Shown: in pieces, positions 16,139 to 25,318 of the stretch | Numbering within the stretch: the stretch's first letter is position 1 | Layout: each line of letters starts with the position of its first letter | From: Thermopolyspora sp044507605 | Lineage (GTDB): Bacteria > Actinomycetota > Actinomycetes > Streptosporangiales > Streptosporangiaceae | NCBI GenBank assembly: GCA_044507605.1 | Contig: JBIQJI010000014.1 | Coordinates: 37,066 to 101,065 of the forward strand | DNA: 64,000 nt | Direction of reading: 5' to 3' | Made by a program: the position numbers and the translations under genes | The notes under the pieces: generated by a model | What the model was told of the DNA's origin: nothing | The model's database searches: none | The model's input: only the letters and a program-made list of their open reading frames with translations

Positions 16139-17618
16139 CCGGTCCGCACGACACGCCGCTCCGCCGGCCGATGCGCCGGCCGATCCACCGGCCACGCGCC
16201 GCCGCCTGCGCGGCTGGCTGTGGTGCCTGCTGGCGGCGGTGCTGGGGGTGGTGATCGGGGTGACGACCAGCGTGGTGGTCGCGTACGTCCGGCTCGCCGG
16301 CAACGTGCGCCACACCGCCGTCGACGCCAAGACCCTCGGCGTGCGGCCGGTGAAGGCGGCCACGGCGGTGAACGTGCTCGTGGTGGGCTCCGACCAGCGC
16401 GACGGCGCCAACGCGAAGTACGGCCACGGCGCGGCCGGCGAGCGCACCGACACGATCATCCTCGCCCACCTGTCGGAGCGGCGCGACAACGCCGTGCTGG
16501 TCAGCTTTCCCCGCGACTCGCTCGTCCGGCTGCCCGACTGCCCCGCCGCGGACGGCCTGCCGGGCCAGCGGGCGCACGTCGGCATGATCAACGAGTCGTT
16601 CAACTTCGGCGGCATCTCCTGCACGTGGAAGACGATCGAGTCGCTCACCGGCATCCACATCGACCACTTCGTCAAGGTCGACTTCACCGGCTTCAAAAGC
16701 ATGATCGACGCGATCGGCGGGGTCGAGATGTGCCTGCCCGAGCCGATCGACGACGCCAAGGCGAGGCTGCACCTGCCCGCCGGGCGGCAGACCCTCGACG
16801 GCGAGCAGGCCCTCGGCTACGTGCGGGCCCGCTACAGCATCGGCGACGGCTCCGACATCGGGCGCATCGGGCGGCAGCAGATGTTCGTGGCCGCCATGCT
16901 GCGCAAGGTGCTGAGCGGCGCCCTGCTCACGCAGCCGGCGCGGCTGTTCGGCTTCCTCGACGCCGCCACCAGATCGGTCACCACCGACCCCGGGCTCACC
17001 GTCGGCGTGCTGCGCGACCTCGCGATGAGCGCGCGCGGGCTGACGGCGGGCCACATCCGGTTCGTGACGACGCCGTGGCGCTATTCGGTGAGCGAGCCGG
17101 GCCGCGTCGAGTGGGTGCAGCCGCTCGCCGGGCGGCTGTTCCACGACGTGGCGCACGATCTGCCGCTCGGGCGGGTGCGGGGCGGCGAGCGCAAGGCCCG
17201 GCCGGTGCCGCGCTCGCAGCTGCGGGTGCGGGTGCTGAACGGCACGACGCGGGCCGGCCTCGCCCACGAGGTGGCCGCCGCGCTGCGGGCGCGCGGCTAC
17301 CGGATCGCCGGCACGGGCGACACCGCGCGCAAGCCGCGTCCGCGCACGCTGGTCAGGTACGCCCCGGCGGCCGAGCCGAAGGTGCCGACCCTCACCGGCG
17401 ACCTGGTGACCGCGCGGGCCGTGGCGACCGGGCCGCCGCCGAGCGAACCCCCGGTGATGACGCTGGTGGTCGGCCAGGACTGGACGGGGCTGAAGGCCGT
17501 TTCCGGCCGGGGCCGCCCAGGCGGCGGGCCGGACCATGACGGCGCAGGCGACATCAAGGGCTTCGACGCGACGAAAGACGCCTGCTCGACAGGGACAAAA
17601 GGCGCGAACTCCGGATAA
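16092..17618 (+). CDS. LytR-CpsA-Psr family protein with LytR_C domain
   Basis: A 508-aa LCP protein. A 40-residue charged cytosolic tail precedes one membrane helix (about 45-66). The exported LCP domain carries NVLVVGSDQRDGANAKYGHG, the GERTDTIILAHL segment, SFPRDSLVRLP, FTGFKSMIDAIGGVEMCLPE and YVRARYSIGDGSDIGRIGRQ. From about 375 a LytR_C-type domain follows (LRVRVLNGTTRAGLAHEVA). It probably attaches a cell-wall glycopolymer to peptidoglycan outside the membrane. It ends 39 bases before the oxidoreductase operon and may be co-transcribed with it. The ATG at 16092 has no well-spaced ribosome binding site. Confidence 0.88.
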   Translation: MSRTTTTRTSTGLVDDRSARHAAPPADAPADPPATRRRLRGWLWCLLAAVLGVVIGVTTSVVVAYVRLAGNVRHTAVDAKTLGVRPVKAATAVNVLVVGSDQRDGANAKYGHGAAGERTDTIILAHLSERRDNAVLVSFPRDSLVRLPDCPAADGLPGQRAHVGMINESFNFGGISCTWKTIESLTGIHIDHFVKVDFTGFKSMIDAIGGVEMCLPEPIDDAKARLHLPAGRQTLDGEQALGYVRARYSIGDGSDIGRIGRQQMFVAAMLRKVLSGALLTQPARLFGFLDAATRSVTTDPGLTVGVLRDLAMSARGLTAGHIRFVTTPWRYSVSEPGRVEWVQPLAGRLFHDVAHDLPLGRVRGGERKARPVPRSQLRVRVLNGTTRAGLAHEVAAALRARGYRIAGTGDTARKPRPRTLVRYAPAAEPKVPTLTGDLVTARAVATGPPPSEPPVMTLVVGQDWTGLKAVSGRGRPGGGPDHDGAGDIKGFDATKDACSTGTKGANSG

Positions 17619-17657
17619 AGATAGACAAGGGGGATATTCGGGTAGAGACCGCCCGTG

Positions 17658-18218
17658 ATGGACGGACCTACCCAACCAGTGACCGCCACCGTCACGCTTC
17701 GCGTCAACGGCGTCGAACGCACCATGACGGTGGACACCCGGGCCACCCTGCTCGACACGTTGCGCGAGCGACTCGGCCTCACCGGCTCGAAGAAGGGCTG
17801 CGACCACGGCCAGTGCGGCGCCTGCACGGTGCTCCTCGACGGCCGTCGCATCAACGCCTGCCTCGCGCTCACCGTCGCCCTGGCCGACGCCGACATCACG
17901 ACGGTCGAAGGCCTCGCCGACGGCGACGGCGTGCTGCATCCGCTGCAGCGGGCCTTCATCGAACGCGACGCGTTCCAGTGCGGCTACTGCACGCCCGGCC
18001 AGCTCTGCTCGGCGGCCGGCGTGCTCGCCGAGGCGGCCGACGGGTGGCCGAGCGCGGTCACCCCCGAGCCGACCGGCACGCCCGTGCTCGACGGCGCCGA
18101 GATCCGCGAGCGGATGAGCGGCAACCTGTGCCGCTGCGGCGCGTACGTCAACATCGTCGCCGCCATAGCCGACGTCGCGGCGGACGGCGGCCGGCGGGCC
18201 GAGGAGGTGACCCCATGA
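17658..18218 (+). CDS. Aldehyde oxidoreductase [2Fe-2S] subunit, PaoA/YagT-like
   Basis: A 186-aa electron-transfer subunit of a xanthine-oxidase-family molybdoenzyme. The plant-ferredoxin cluster motif is KKGCDHGQCGACTVLL with a further Cys in NACLAL; the second cluster uses QCGYCTPGQLC and NLCRCGAYVNI. It passes electrons from the molybdenum centre to the FAD subunit. It is the first of three overlapping genes (small, FAD, molybdenum), and its TGA overlaps the next ATG. An in-frame GTG directly before the ATG is an alternative start. No twin-arginine signal is visible, unlike periplasmic Proteobacterial PaoA, so the complex should be cytosolic. Confidence 0.92.
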   Translation: MDGPTQPVTATVTLRVNGVERTMTVDTRATLLDTLRERLGLTGSKKGCDHGQCGACTVLLDGRRINACLALTVALADADITTVEGLADGDGVLHPLQRAFIERDAFQCGYCTPGQLCSAAGVLAEAADGWPSAVTPEPTGTPVLDGAEIRERMSGNLCRCGAYVNIVAAIADVAADGGRRAEEVTP

Positions 18219-19198
18219 GACCCTTCACCTACGAGCGCGCCCACGAGGCCCGGACGGCCGTGGCGGCCCTCGACCGCGCCCCCGACGGCAGGTTCCTCGG
18301 CGGCGGCACCAACCTGATCGACCTGATGCGGCTCGGCGTCACCGAGCCGGGCCGGCTGGTCGACGTGAGCCGGCTGCCGTATGACCGGGTCGAGGAGTCG
18401 CCCGAGGGCGGCCTGACGATCGGGTCGGCGGTGCGCAACAGCGTCCTGGCCGCCCATCCGGGGGTGCGCCGGGCGTACCCGATGCTCGCCGACGCCCTGC
18501 TCTCCGGCGCGTCCGGGCAGGTCAGGAACATGGCGACCACGGCCGGCAACCTGCTGCAACGCACGCGATGCGGCTACTTCCAGGACATCTCGAAGAACTG
18601 CAACAAGCGCGCCCCGGGCACCGGCTGCCCGGCCATCGACGGCGACCACCGCAACCTGGCGATCATCGGGCATTCGCCGCACTGCGTCGCCACCCACCCC
18701 TCGGACCTGGCCGTCGCCCTGGCCGCGCTCGACGCCGTCGTGCACGTCGAGGGACCCGACGGGCCGCGGGCCATCCCCATCACCGAGCTGTACCGGCTGC
18801 CGGGGGACCGGCCGGAGCTCGACACCGTGCTCGGCCCGGCCGACCTGATCACCGAGGTGATCGTGCCGGCGCTGCCGTTCGCGGCCCGGTCGAGCTACCG
18901 CAAGGTACGCGACCGGGCGTCGTTCGCGTTCGCCCTCGTGTCGGTGGCGGCGGCCGTGCGGGTCGCCGACGGGGTGGTGCGGGACTGCCGCATCTCGTTC
19001 GGCGGCCTGGCGCACATGCCGTGGCGGGCGCGGCTCGCCGAAGAGGCGCTGCGCGGCGGCGACCTCACCGAGGGCACGTTCCTGCGGGCCGCCGACGCCG
19101 AGCTGTCACAGGCCCGGCCGCTGCGCGACAACCACTACAAGGTGCCGCTGGCCCGCAACCTGCTCGCCCGCACCCTGACGGAACTGGTGGTGTCATGA
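18215..19198 (+). CDS. Aldehyde oxidoreductase FAD subunit, PaoB/YagS-like
   Basis: A 327-aa FAD-binding subunit of the CO-dehydrogenase-medium-chain type. FAD contacts are GRFLGGGTNLIDLM (near 25-38) and NMATTAGNLLQRTRC. It also has the cysteine-rich insert of PaoB (RTRCGYF, NCNKR, GTGCPA, HCVATHPSD), which binds a [4Fe-4S] cluster in the E. coli enzyme, so the same cluster is expected here. ATGA overlap with the upstream gene and GAGGAGG before the ATG show translational coupling. Confidence 0.92.
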   Translation: MRPFTYERAHEARTAVAALDRAPDGRFLGGGTNLIDLMRLGVTEPGRLVDVSRLPYDRVEESPEGGLTIGSAVRNSVLAAHPGVRRAYPMLADALLSGASGQVRNMATTAGNLLQRTRCGYFQDISKNCNKRAPGTGCPAIDGDHRNLAIIGHSPHCVATHPSDLAVALAALDAVVHVEGPDGPRAIPITELYRLPGDRPELDTVLGPADLITEVIVPALPFAARSSYRKVRDRASFAFALVSVAAAVRVADGVVRDCRISFGGLAHMPWRARLAEEALRGGDLTEGTFLRAADAELSQARPLRDNHYKVPLARNLLARTLTELVVS

Positions 19199-21276
19199 CG
19201 CTCACACGCGAACGCGCGGTCGGCACGGCCCACGACCGCGTCGAAGGAGTGGCGAAGGTCACCGGGGCGGCCACGTACGCCTACGAGTACGTGGCGGGCG
19301 GCGGCGTGGTGTACGCCGTGCCGGTGCAGGCGGCCGTCGCCCGCGGCGAGGTCACGAACGTCGACACCGAGACCGTGCTGTGGATGCCCGGCGTGATCTC
19401 GGTGCTGTGGCACGGCAACACGCCGAAGGTGCGGCCCGACAGCGGCGAGCTGTCGCTGTTCCAGTCGCCCCGCGTGGCGTACCGGGGGCAGATCATCGCC
19501 GCGGTGGTGGCCGAGAGCATCGAGACGGCGCGGGAGGCCGCCCGGCTCGTGCACGTGGAGTACGCCGAAGAGCCGCACGACGTGCTGCTGCGGGCCGATC
19601 ACCCCAAGCTGTACCGGCCCGAGCAGGTGAACCCGTGGTACCCGGCCGACGAGGAGCGCGGCGACGCCGACGCGGGCCTGGCCGAGGCGGCGGTGCGCAT
19701 CGACGCGACCTACACCACGCCCGCCTACCACAACAACCCGATGGAGACGCACACCACCGTGGCGGCGTGGGAGGCCGACGGGCTCACCCTCTACGAATCC
19801 ACCCAGGGCTCGTCGGTGGTACGCGACGAGATGGCCCGGCTGTTCTCCCTGCCGCCCGACAAGGTGCGGGTGATCTCGCCGCACGTCGGCGGCGGCTTCG
19901 GCTCCAAGGGAGCCTCCCGCCCCACCGCGGTGCTGGCCGCGCTCGCGGCGAACGTCGCCGGGCGGCCGGCGAAAGTGACGGCGACCCGGCAGCAGGAGTT
20001 CGCGTTCGTCGGCTACCGCACCCCGATCATCCAGCGGGTGCGGCTCGGCGCCGACGCTGACGGCAGGCTCACCTCGATCGTCCACGACGCCATCGAGCAG
20101 ACCTCCACCGTCACCGAGTTCGCCGAGCAGACCACGGTGGCGACCAGGATCATGTACGCCACGCCGAACCGCCGCACCACGCACCGGCTCGCCGCGCTCG
20201 ACGTGCCCACCCCCTCCTGGATGCGGGCCCCCGGCGAATGCCCCGGCATGTACGCCCTGGAGTCGGCCATGGACGAACTGGCCGTCGCCTGCGGGCTCGA
20301 CCCGATCGAGCTGCGCATCCGCAACGAGCCGGTGACCGACCCCGAGTCCGGGCTGCCGTTCAGCTCGCGCGGCCTCGTGGCCTGCCTGCGCGAAGGCGCC
20401 GACCGGTTCGGCTGGGCCGGCCGCGACCCGACGCCGCGGCTGCGCCGCGACGGCCGCTGGCACATCGGCCTGGGGGTGGCGGCCTCGACGTACCCCGCCT
20501 ATCGGCGCGGCTCGCAGGCCGTCGCCCGCGCCGAACCCGGCGGACGCTTCACCGTGCGGGTCGCCGCCGCCGACATCGGCACCGGGGCGCGCACCGCGCT
20601 CACCCAGATCGCCGCCGACGCGCTGCGCACCACGCCCGGCCTGGTGCGGGTCGAGGTGGGCGACAGCCGCCTGCCGACCGCGCCCGTCGCCGGCGGCTCC
20701 ATGGGCACGGCGTCGTGGGGCACGGCCGTCGTACGCGCGTGCGAGGCGCTGCTGCGCGAACTCGACCTGCACCCCGGCGAGCTGCCGCTGGAGGCACGGG
20801 CCGACACCTCCGCCGAGGTCGACGCGGACGAGCGGTTCGCCAGGCACGCGTTCGGCGCGCAGTTCGCCGAGGCCAGGGTCAACATCGACACCGGCGAGGT
20901 GCGGGTGCCGCGCCTGCTCGGCGTCTTCGCCGCCGGGCGCATCATCAACCCGAAGACGGCGCGGTCGCAGCTCATCGGCGGCATGACGATGGGGCTCAGC
21001 ATGGCGCTGTTCGAGGAAAGCGTCATGGACGCCGAGTACGGCGACTACCTCAACCACGACTTCGCTCAGTACCACATCGCCGCCCACGCCGACGTGCCGA
21101 GCGTCGAGGCGTACTGGGTGGAGGAGGACGACCCGCACCTCAACCCCATGGGGTCCAAAGGCATCGGGGAGATCGGCATCGTCGGCACGGCGGCCGCGGT
21201 GGCCAACGCCGTCTACCACGCGACCGGCATCCGGATCCGCGACCTGCCGATCCGGCTCGACCGCCTGGTGAGCTGA
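19195..21276 (+). CDS. Aldehyde oxidoreductase molybdenum subunit, PaoC/YagR-like
   Basis: A 693-aa catalytic subunit of the xanthine-oxidase family, binding molybdenum cofactor. Recognisable points are VGGGFGSKGASRPTA in the N-terminal half, WMRAPGECPGMYALESAMDE, AADIGTGARTALTQI and the C-terminal GSKGIGEIGIVGTAAA, whose Glu is the catalytic base of the family. Relatives oxidise aldehydes, often aromatic, to acids. The gene overlaps the FAD subunit by ATGA and is 12 bases from a FUSC exporter gene. No cofactor-insertion chaperone of the XdhC/PaoD type is adjacent, so it must be encoded elsewhere. Confidence 0.92.
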   Translation: MTLTRERAVGTAHDRVEGVAKVTGAATYAYEYVAGGGVVYAVPVQAAVARGEVTNVDTETVLWMPGVISVLWHGNTPKVRPDSGELSLFQSPRVAYRGQIIAAVVAESIETAREAARLVHVEYAEEPHDVLLRADHPKLYRPEQVNPWYPADEERGDADAGLAEAAVRIDATYTTPAYHNNPMETHTTVAAWEADGLTLYESTQGSSVVRDEMARLFSLPPDKVRVISPHVGGGFGSKGASRPTAVLAALAANVAGRPAKVTATRQQEFAFVGYRTPIIQRVRLGADADGRLTSIVHDAIEQTSTVTEFAEQTTVATRIMYATPNRRTTHRLAALDVPTPSWMRAPGECPGMYALESAMDELAVACGLDPIELRIRNEPVTDPESGLPFSSRGLVACLREGADRFGWAGRDPTPRLRRDGRWHIGLGVAASTYPAYRRGSQAVARAEPGGRFTVRVAAADIGTGARTALTQIAADALRTTPGLVRVEVGDSRLPTAPVAGGSMGTASWGTAVVRACEALLRELDLHPGELPLEARADTSAEVDADERFARHAFGAQFAEARVNIDTGEVRVPRLLGVFAAGRIINPKTARSQLIGGMTMGLSMALFEESVMDAEYGDYLNHDFAQYHIAAHADVPSVEAYWVEEDDPHLNPMGSKGIGEIGIVGTAAAVANAVYHATGIRIRDLPIRLDRLVS

Positions 21277-21288
21277 CGCCCGCCGGGC

Positions 21289-23205
21289 ATGGTTCCGCTC
21301 CGCGAGCGTTCGATCGGCAGGCTGAAAGACGCGGCACCCGGCTGGCTGGTCGAAGTGCTGCAGCCGGCCCCGGCCAGACCGCCGTGGGGCCGCATGGCCC
21401 ACGCGGCGATCGCCCTGCTCGGGCCCATCGTCGTTGCGATGCCGCTGGGCCAGCCCCGCATCGGGCTGGTGCCCGCGATCGGCGCCCTCACCGGCGTGAT
21501 GTCCGACTCCGACGGGCCGTATCGGGCGCGAACGCAGCGCATGGTGGCGGCGGCACTCAGCAGCGCGGCCGGGTTCGCCGCCGGGCACGCCGCACACGGC
21601 CAAGGGTGGTGGGCGGTCCTCGTCGTGGCCGCCATGTCCCTGGTGTCCGCGCTGGTCAGCACCCTGGGCGGCACCGGCTCGATCTTCGGGCTCGACCTGC
21701 TCATCATGACGGTCATCGGCATCGGCATCCCGGTCGCCGGGCCGCCCCTGCTCGGCTCGCTGCTCGTCCTCGCCGGTGGGGCGTGGGCGTTCGCGCTCGC
21801 GGCCGTCGTGTGGCCGTTCCGCCCGCAGGCGGCCGAAAAAGCCCAGGTGGCGGAGGTGTACCGCGCCCTCGGCCGGCTCTTCGACGCCAGCGGCCCGCAG
21901 GAACGCGCCGCCTTCACCACAACGCAGAACCGGGCGTACCGGACGGTGCTCAGCGCGCGGTCGGCCGCCGCCGGGCCCGACGCCAGGCGCAGCCGCCTGG
22001 TCGCACTGCTCAACCAGGCGTCCGTGATCAGGCAGGCGCTCGTCTCCTTACGCCTGGAACACCGCCAGGCCCCGGCGGAACTCGCCCGCACCGTCACGGG
22101 CATCGCCGACAAGCTCGCGACCGGAGCCCTCGCCCCCGAATGCCCCCACTGGCGGCCGGAGTCGCCCGCCGACCGGGCGCTGCGCACCGCCGTCAAAGAC
22201 GCGTGGCGGCTGGCCATGGGCGCCGAGGTGCGGGCGGACCAGGTGCCCGTCCAGCCGGTGCGGCGGCGCGAACGGCTGCGAGACACCTGGGAGAAACTCC
22301 GGTCCGGGCGTCTCACCCGGCTCTACACGGTCCGGCTGACGCTGTGCATGACGGTCGCGGGGGCCGTGACCATGCTGACCGCGATCGATCGTTCGTACTG
22401 GGTGATGCTGACGGTCGCGATCGTGCTGAAACCCGACTTCGGGTCCGTGTTCGCCCGGGCGATCCAGCGCGGCCTCGGCACCGTCGTCGGAGCCGTCCTC
22501 GGGGCGATCATCGTGATCGTGCTTCCCGATGGCCCCCCGACCCTGGCGGCCATCGGCGTGCTCGCCGCCCTCACCGTCTACGGCAAACAGCGCAACTGGG
22601 GCATGATGTCGACCTTCCAGGCGCCGCTGGTGGTCCTCCTCATCGACCTGCAGACACACGCCGGCTGGCGGCTGGCCGAGACCCGTCTCCTCGACACGCT
22701 GATCGGCTGCGCCATCGTGCTGCTCCTCGGCTACCTGCCGTGGCCCACGACCTGGCAGGCCCCCATCAGGCCGCGCGTGGCCGACACCCTCGCCGCCACC
22801 GCCGATTATCTTCGCGATATCTTCGAGGGCGACGCCCAGCAGGAGGCGCTGAGCCGACGCTCGGCCTACGACGCGCTGGCCGACCTGCGCACCGTCTTCC
22901 AGCGCGCGCTGGCTGAACCACCGGTCGTCAGCAGGCGTATCACCACCTGGTATCCCGCGCTCACCGAGCTGGAACGGGTCACCGACGGGGTGGCGGCCGT
23001 CGCCGCCCGGTCCCGGCAAGGCGCGCGGCCACCGGCAGCGGCCGGCACCAAGGCCGTGATCAGGGCTCTCGACCAGATGGCCGACGAGATCCGGGAAGGC
23101 AGGGCGCCGCCCGATGTGGAACTGCACGACGTCGACGTGTTGGAAGGGGTGAACTCCGCAGTGCTCGCACTGTGCGGGTCGCTGAGCGAACAGGTGCCGA
23201 GGTAA
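21289..23205 (+). CDS. FUSC-family membrane exporter
   Basis: A 638-aa inner-membrane protein of the fusaric-acid-resistance / aromatic-acid-exporter superfamily. It has the duplicated plan: about six hydrophobic segments (residues 35-185), a cytosolic charged stretch (about 185-340), a second set of helices (about 345-490), then a soluble tail to 638. The conserved FUSC core is DRSYWVMLTVAIVLKPDFGS followed by R-rich helices. It starts 12 bases after the molybdoenzyme large subunit and ends 14 bases before gnd, so it belongs to the same operon. Export of aromatic acids made by the upstream enzyme is an inference. Confidence 0.87.
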   Translation: MVPLRERSIGRLKDAAPGWLVEVLQPAPARPPWGRMAHAAIALLGPIVVAMPLGQPRIGLVPAIGALTGVMSDSDGPYRARTQRMVAAALSSAAGFAAGHAAHGQGWWAVLVVAAMSLVSALVSTLGGTGSIFGLDLLIMTVIGIGIPVAGPPLLGSLLVLAGGAWAFALAAVVWPFRPQAAEKAQVAEVYRALGRLFDASGPQERAAFTTTQNRAYRTVLSARSAAAGPDARRSRLVALLNQASVIRQALVSLRLEHRQAPAELARTVTGIADKLATGALAPECPHWRPESPADRALRTAVKDAWRLAMGAEVRADQVPVQPVRRRERLRDTWEKLRSGRLTRLYTVRLTLCMTVAGAVTMLTAIDRSYWVMLTVAIVLKPDFGSVFARAIQRGLGTVVGAVLGAIIVIVLPDGPPTLAAIGVLAALTVYGKQRNWGMMSTFQAPLVVLLIDLQTHAGWRLAETRLLDTLIGCAIVLLLGYLPWPTTWQAPIRPRVADTLAATADYLRDIFEGDAQQEALSRRSAYDALADLRTVFQRALAEPPVVSRRITTWYPALTELERVTDGVAAVAARSRQGARPPAAAGTKAVIRALDQMADEIREGRAPPDVELHDVDVLEGVNSAVLALCGSLSEQVPR

Positions 23206-23219
23206 GAGAGAGTAGAGAC

Positions 23220-24656
23220 GTGACAGAGACATCGAAGACCGCGGTCATTGGGGTCACCGGCCTCGCCACGATGGGGCGCAACCTGGCCCGTAACCTGGCA
23301 CGACACGGCCACCCCGTCGCCGTCCACAATCGCACCGCCAGCCGCACCAAGGCGCTCATGTCGGAATACGGCCACGAGGGCACATTCATCCCGGCCGAAT
23401 CAGCCGAGGACTTCGTCCGCTCCCTCGAACGCCCCCGCCGCATCGTGATCATGGTGAAGGCGGGAGCGCCCACCGATGCCGTGATCGAGGAGTTCGCGCC
23501 ACTGCTCGAACCCGGCGACATGATCGTCGACGGCGGCAACGCCCACTTCGCCGACACCCGCCGCCGCGAACGCGACCTGCGCGAGCGCGGACTGCACTTC
23601 GTCGGCACCGGCATCTCCGGCGGCGAGGAAGGCGCCCTCAACGGGCCCAGCATCATGCCGGGCGGCTCCCCCGAGTCCTACGCCGCGCTCGGCCCCCTGC
23701 TGGAGAGCATCGCGGCCTCCGTCGACGGCACGCCGTGCTGCACCCACGTCGGCCCCGACGGCGCCGGCCACTTCGTGAAGATGGTGCACAACGGCATCGA
23801 GTACGCCGACATGCAGCTCATCGCCGAGTCCTACGATCTGCTGCGCAACGGCCTCGGCATGCCGCCGGCCGAGATCGCCGAAGCGTTCCGCACCTGGAAC
23901 ACCGGCCGCCTCGGGTCGTACCTCATCGAGATCACCGCCGACCTGCTCGCCCACGTCGACGAACGCACCGGCAAGCCGTTCGTCGACATCGTGCTCGACC
24001 AGGCCGAACAGAAGGGCACCGGCCGCTGGACCGTCCAGACCGCCCTCGACCTCGGCGTCCCCGTCAGCGGCATCGCCGAAGCCGTGTTCGCCCGCTCCCT
24101 GTCCGGCCACGCCGACCTGCGCACCGCCGCCCGCGGCCTGCCCGGCCCCGCCCGGTTCAAGCTGGAAAGCCGGTTCACCGACGACGTCGAGAAGGCGCTG
24201 TACGCCTCCAAGATCGTGGCCTACGCGCAGGGCTTCAACCAGATCCAGGCCGCCAGCGCCGAATACGACTGGAACGTCGACCTCGGCGCCATGGCCACCA
24301 TCTGGCGCGGCGGCTGCATCATCCGGGCCGGCTTCCTCGACCGCATCCGCGCGGCCTACGACGCCGACCCGGCGACCCCCACCCTGCTCACCGACGACCA
24401 CTTCTCCTCGGCCATCGGCGAGGCCCAGGACTCCTGGCGCACCGTGGTGTCGATCGCCGCCCAGCTCGGCATCCCCACCCCCGGCTTCGCCACCTCCCTC
24501 GCCTACTACGACGCCCTCCGCGCCGACCACCTCCCGGCCGCCCTCACCCAGGCCCAACGCGACTACTTCGGCGCCCACACCTACCGCCGCACCGACCGCG
24601 AAGGCACCTACCACACCCGCTGGGAGGCCCCCGGCCGCCCAGAAATCCCCGCCTGA
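23220..24656 (+). CDS. gnd: 6-phosphogluconate dehydrogenase, decarboxylating
   Basis: A 478-aa NADP-type enzyme that converts 6-phosphogluconate to ribulose 5-phosphate and CO2 in the pentose phosphate pathway. The nucleotide fold is VTGLATMGRNLARNLA (near 11-26). Substrate motifs are GISGGEEGALNGPSIMPGG, the catalytic-Lys region GHFVKMVHNGIEYADMQL, and LDQAEQKGTGRWT. Length matches the family. GTG 23220 is the start closest to the Rossmann fold. It is the last gene of the run that begins with the molybdoenzyme, and its final 35 bases are repeated perfectly at 25797-25831. Confidence 0.96.
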   Translation: MTETSKTAVIGVTGLATMGRNLARNLARHGHPVAVHNRTASRTKALMSEYGHEGTFIPAESAEDFVRSLERPRRIVIMVKAGAPTDAVIEEFAPLLEPGDMIVDGGNAHFADTRRRERDLRERGLHFVGTGISGGEEGALNGPSIMPGGSPESYAALGPLLESIAASVDGTPCCTHVGPDGAGHFVKMVHNGIEYADMQLIAESYDLLRNGLGMPPAEIAEAFRTWNTGRLGSYLIEITADLLAHVDERTGKPFVDIVLDQAEQKGTGRWTVQTALDLGVPVSGIAEAVFARSLSGHADLRTAARGLPGPARFKLESRFTDDVEKALYASKIVAYAQGFNQIQAASAEYDWNVDLGAMATIWRGGCIIRAGFLDRIRAAYDADPATPTLLTDDHFSSAIGEAQDSWRTVVSIAAQLGIPTPGFATSLAYYDALRADHLPAALTQAQRDYFGAHTYRRTDREGTYHTRWEAPGRPEIPA

Positions 24657-24657
24657 C
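24623..24657 (+). repeat. Direct repeat copy 1: 3-prime end of gnd
   Basis: Thirty-five bases covering the last eleven codons and stop of gnd, plus one base, are identical to 25797-25831. The copies start 1,174 bases apart. Bases immediately outside both copies differ, so the ends are sharp. Confidence 0.9.
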
Positions 24658-24674
24658 CGCGACCCATCCACCCC

Positions 24675-24705
24675 GCCCGGTACCGGCAACCCGCCGGCAC
24701 CGGGC
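24675..24705 (+). terminator. Terminator of gnd
   Basis: A 13-bp stem (24675-24687 with 24693-24705, one mismatch) and five-base loop lie 19 bases after the gnd stop and are followed by ATTTC and an A-rich stretch. Confidence 0.7.
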
Positions 24706-24958
24706 ATTTCACTAGAAAAAGTATTTATTCGGGTGTATTTGAGTCCAAAGTGAGTGGCTGACTATGGGATGCTCAACCGTATAAGCTCTGCTTCTATGGC
24801 CGAGCCCGATACAACTTACGTCCGGACGAGCGCCTGCCCGGCCTCGTCGCCCTGGCTCTGTCTTCCAGACGCTACCGTGCTTACGCATCACACTTTCAAG
24901 GCAAATCGCTTTCTTGATGCCCCGAGATACGAAAAGGAACGAGAGGTATCTGTCCTGA
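24706..24958. other. AT-richer stretch without a supported gene
   Basis: About 250 bases start with an AT-rich run (AAAAAGTATTTATTC) and keep a lower GC content than the flanks. Frames here are short and resemble nothing I know. It looks like foreign or decayed DNA inside the segment bounded by the two gnd-end repeats. Confidence 0.5.
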
Positions 24959-25318
24959 CAGGACGACTCTGAGGGAGAGGCATCTCGCTATCGAACTAGG
25001 GCAATAACTCCTAAAGCCCTTGAGCAGGCTAGGGTACGGTACACGACTGCAGGTAGCCTACGTGCTGCGGGCTTCGCGGTTGTCCATACACCAGGGCGCC
25101 TGACCAAGGGGTGCGGGCCGGATGGTGAGCATGTGTCGATCGTCTGGCCTGCCGACGATCCGCTTGTACGGCAAGACATCCCCTGGCCGCCGACCGTGTC
25201 GCAGAGCTTCGTTCGATGCTTCAATGGGCATGAAGAAGGGGGAGATGAGACGATTGAACCTCGATGCGCTGATCAAGCAAGGTCATCTGCCGTGGCGTCC
25301 GCGTCCGGAAGCCCGTGA
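24959..25318 (+). pseudogene. Start-less ORF fragment of an unknown family
   Basis: A frame open from the TGA at 24956-24958 to 25318 encodes ALEQARVRYTTAGSLRAAG, then FAVVHTPGRLTKGCGPDGEH and VSIVWPADDPLVRQDIPWPP. Its composition is protein-like, yet it has no ATG or GTG before residue 59 (GTG at 25133) and no TTG. GAGGGAGAGG at 24971-24980 looks like a ribosome binding site with no usable start codon after it in this frame. It is probably the remains of a gene that lost its start by mutation or rearrangement. Its tail overlaps the next gene by 74 bases, which suggests the two once formed a coupled pair. Confidence 0.5.

Noticed and set aside
17658..21276. Carbon monoxide dehydrogenase or xanthine dehydrogenase
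   Set aside because: The FAD subunit has the extra cysteine cluster of PaoB-type aldehyde oxidoreductases, and the large subunit lacks the CO-dehydrogenase AYRCSFR loop.
24754..24972. 72-codon open frame in the AT-richer stretch after gnd
   Set aside because: There is no ribosome binding site, no recognisable segment and several possible starts; nothing supports translation.
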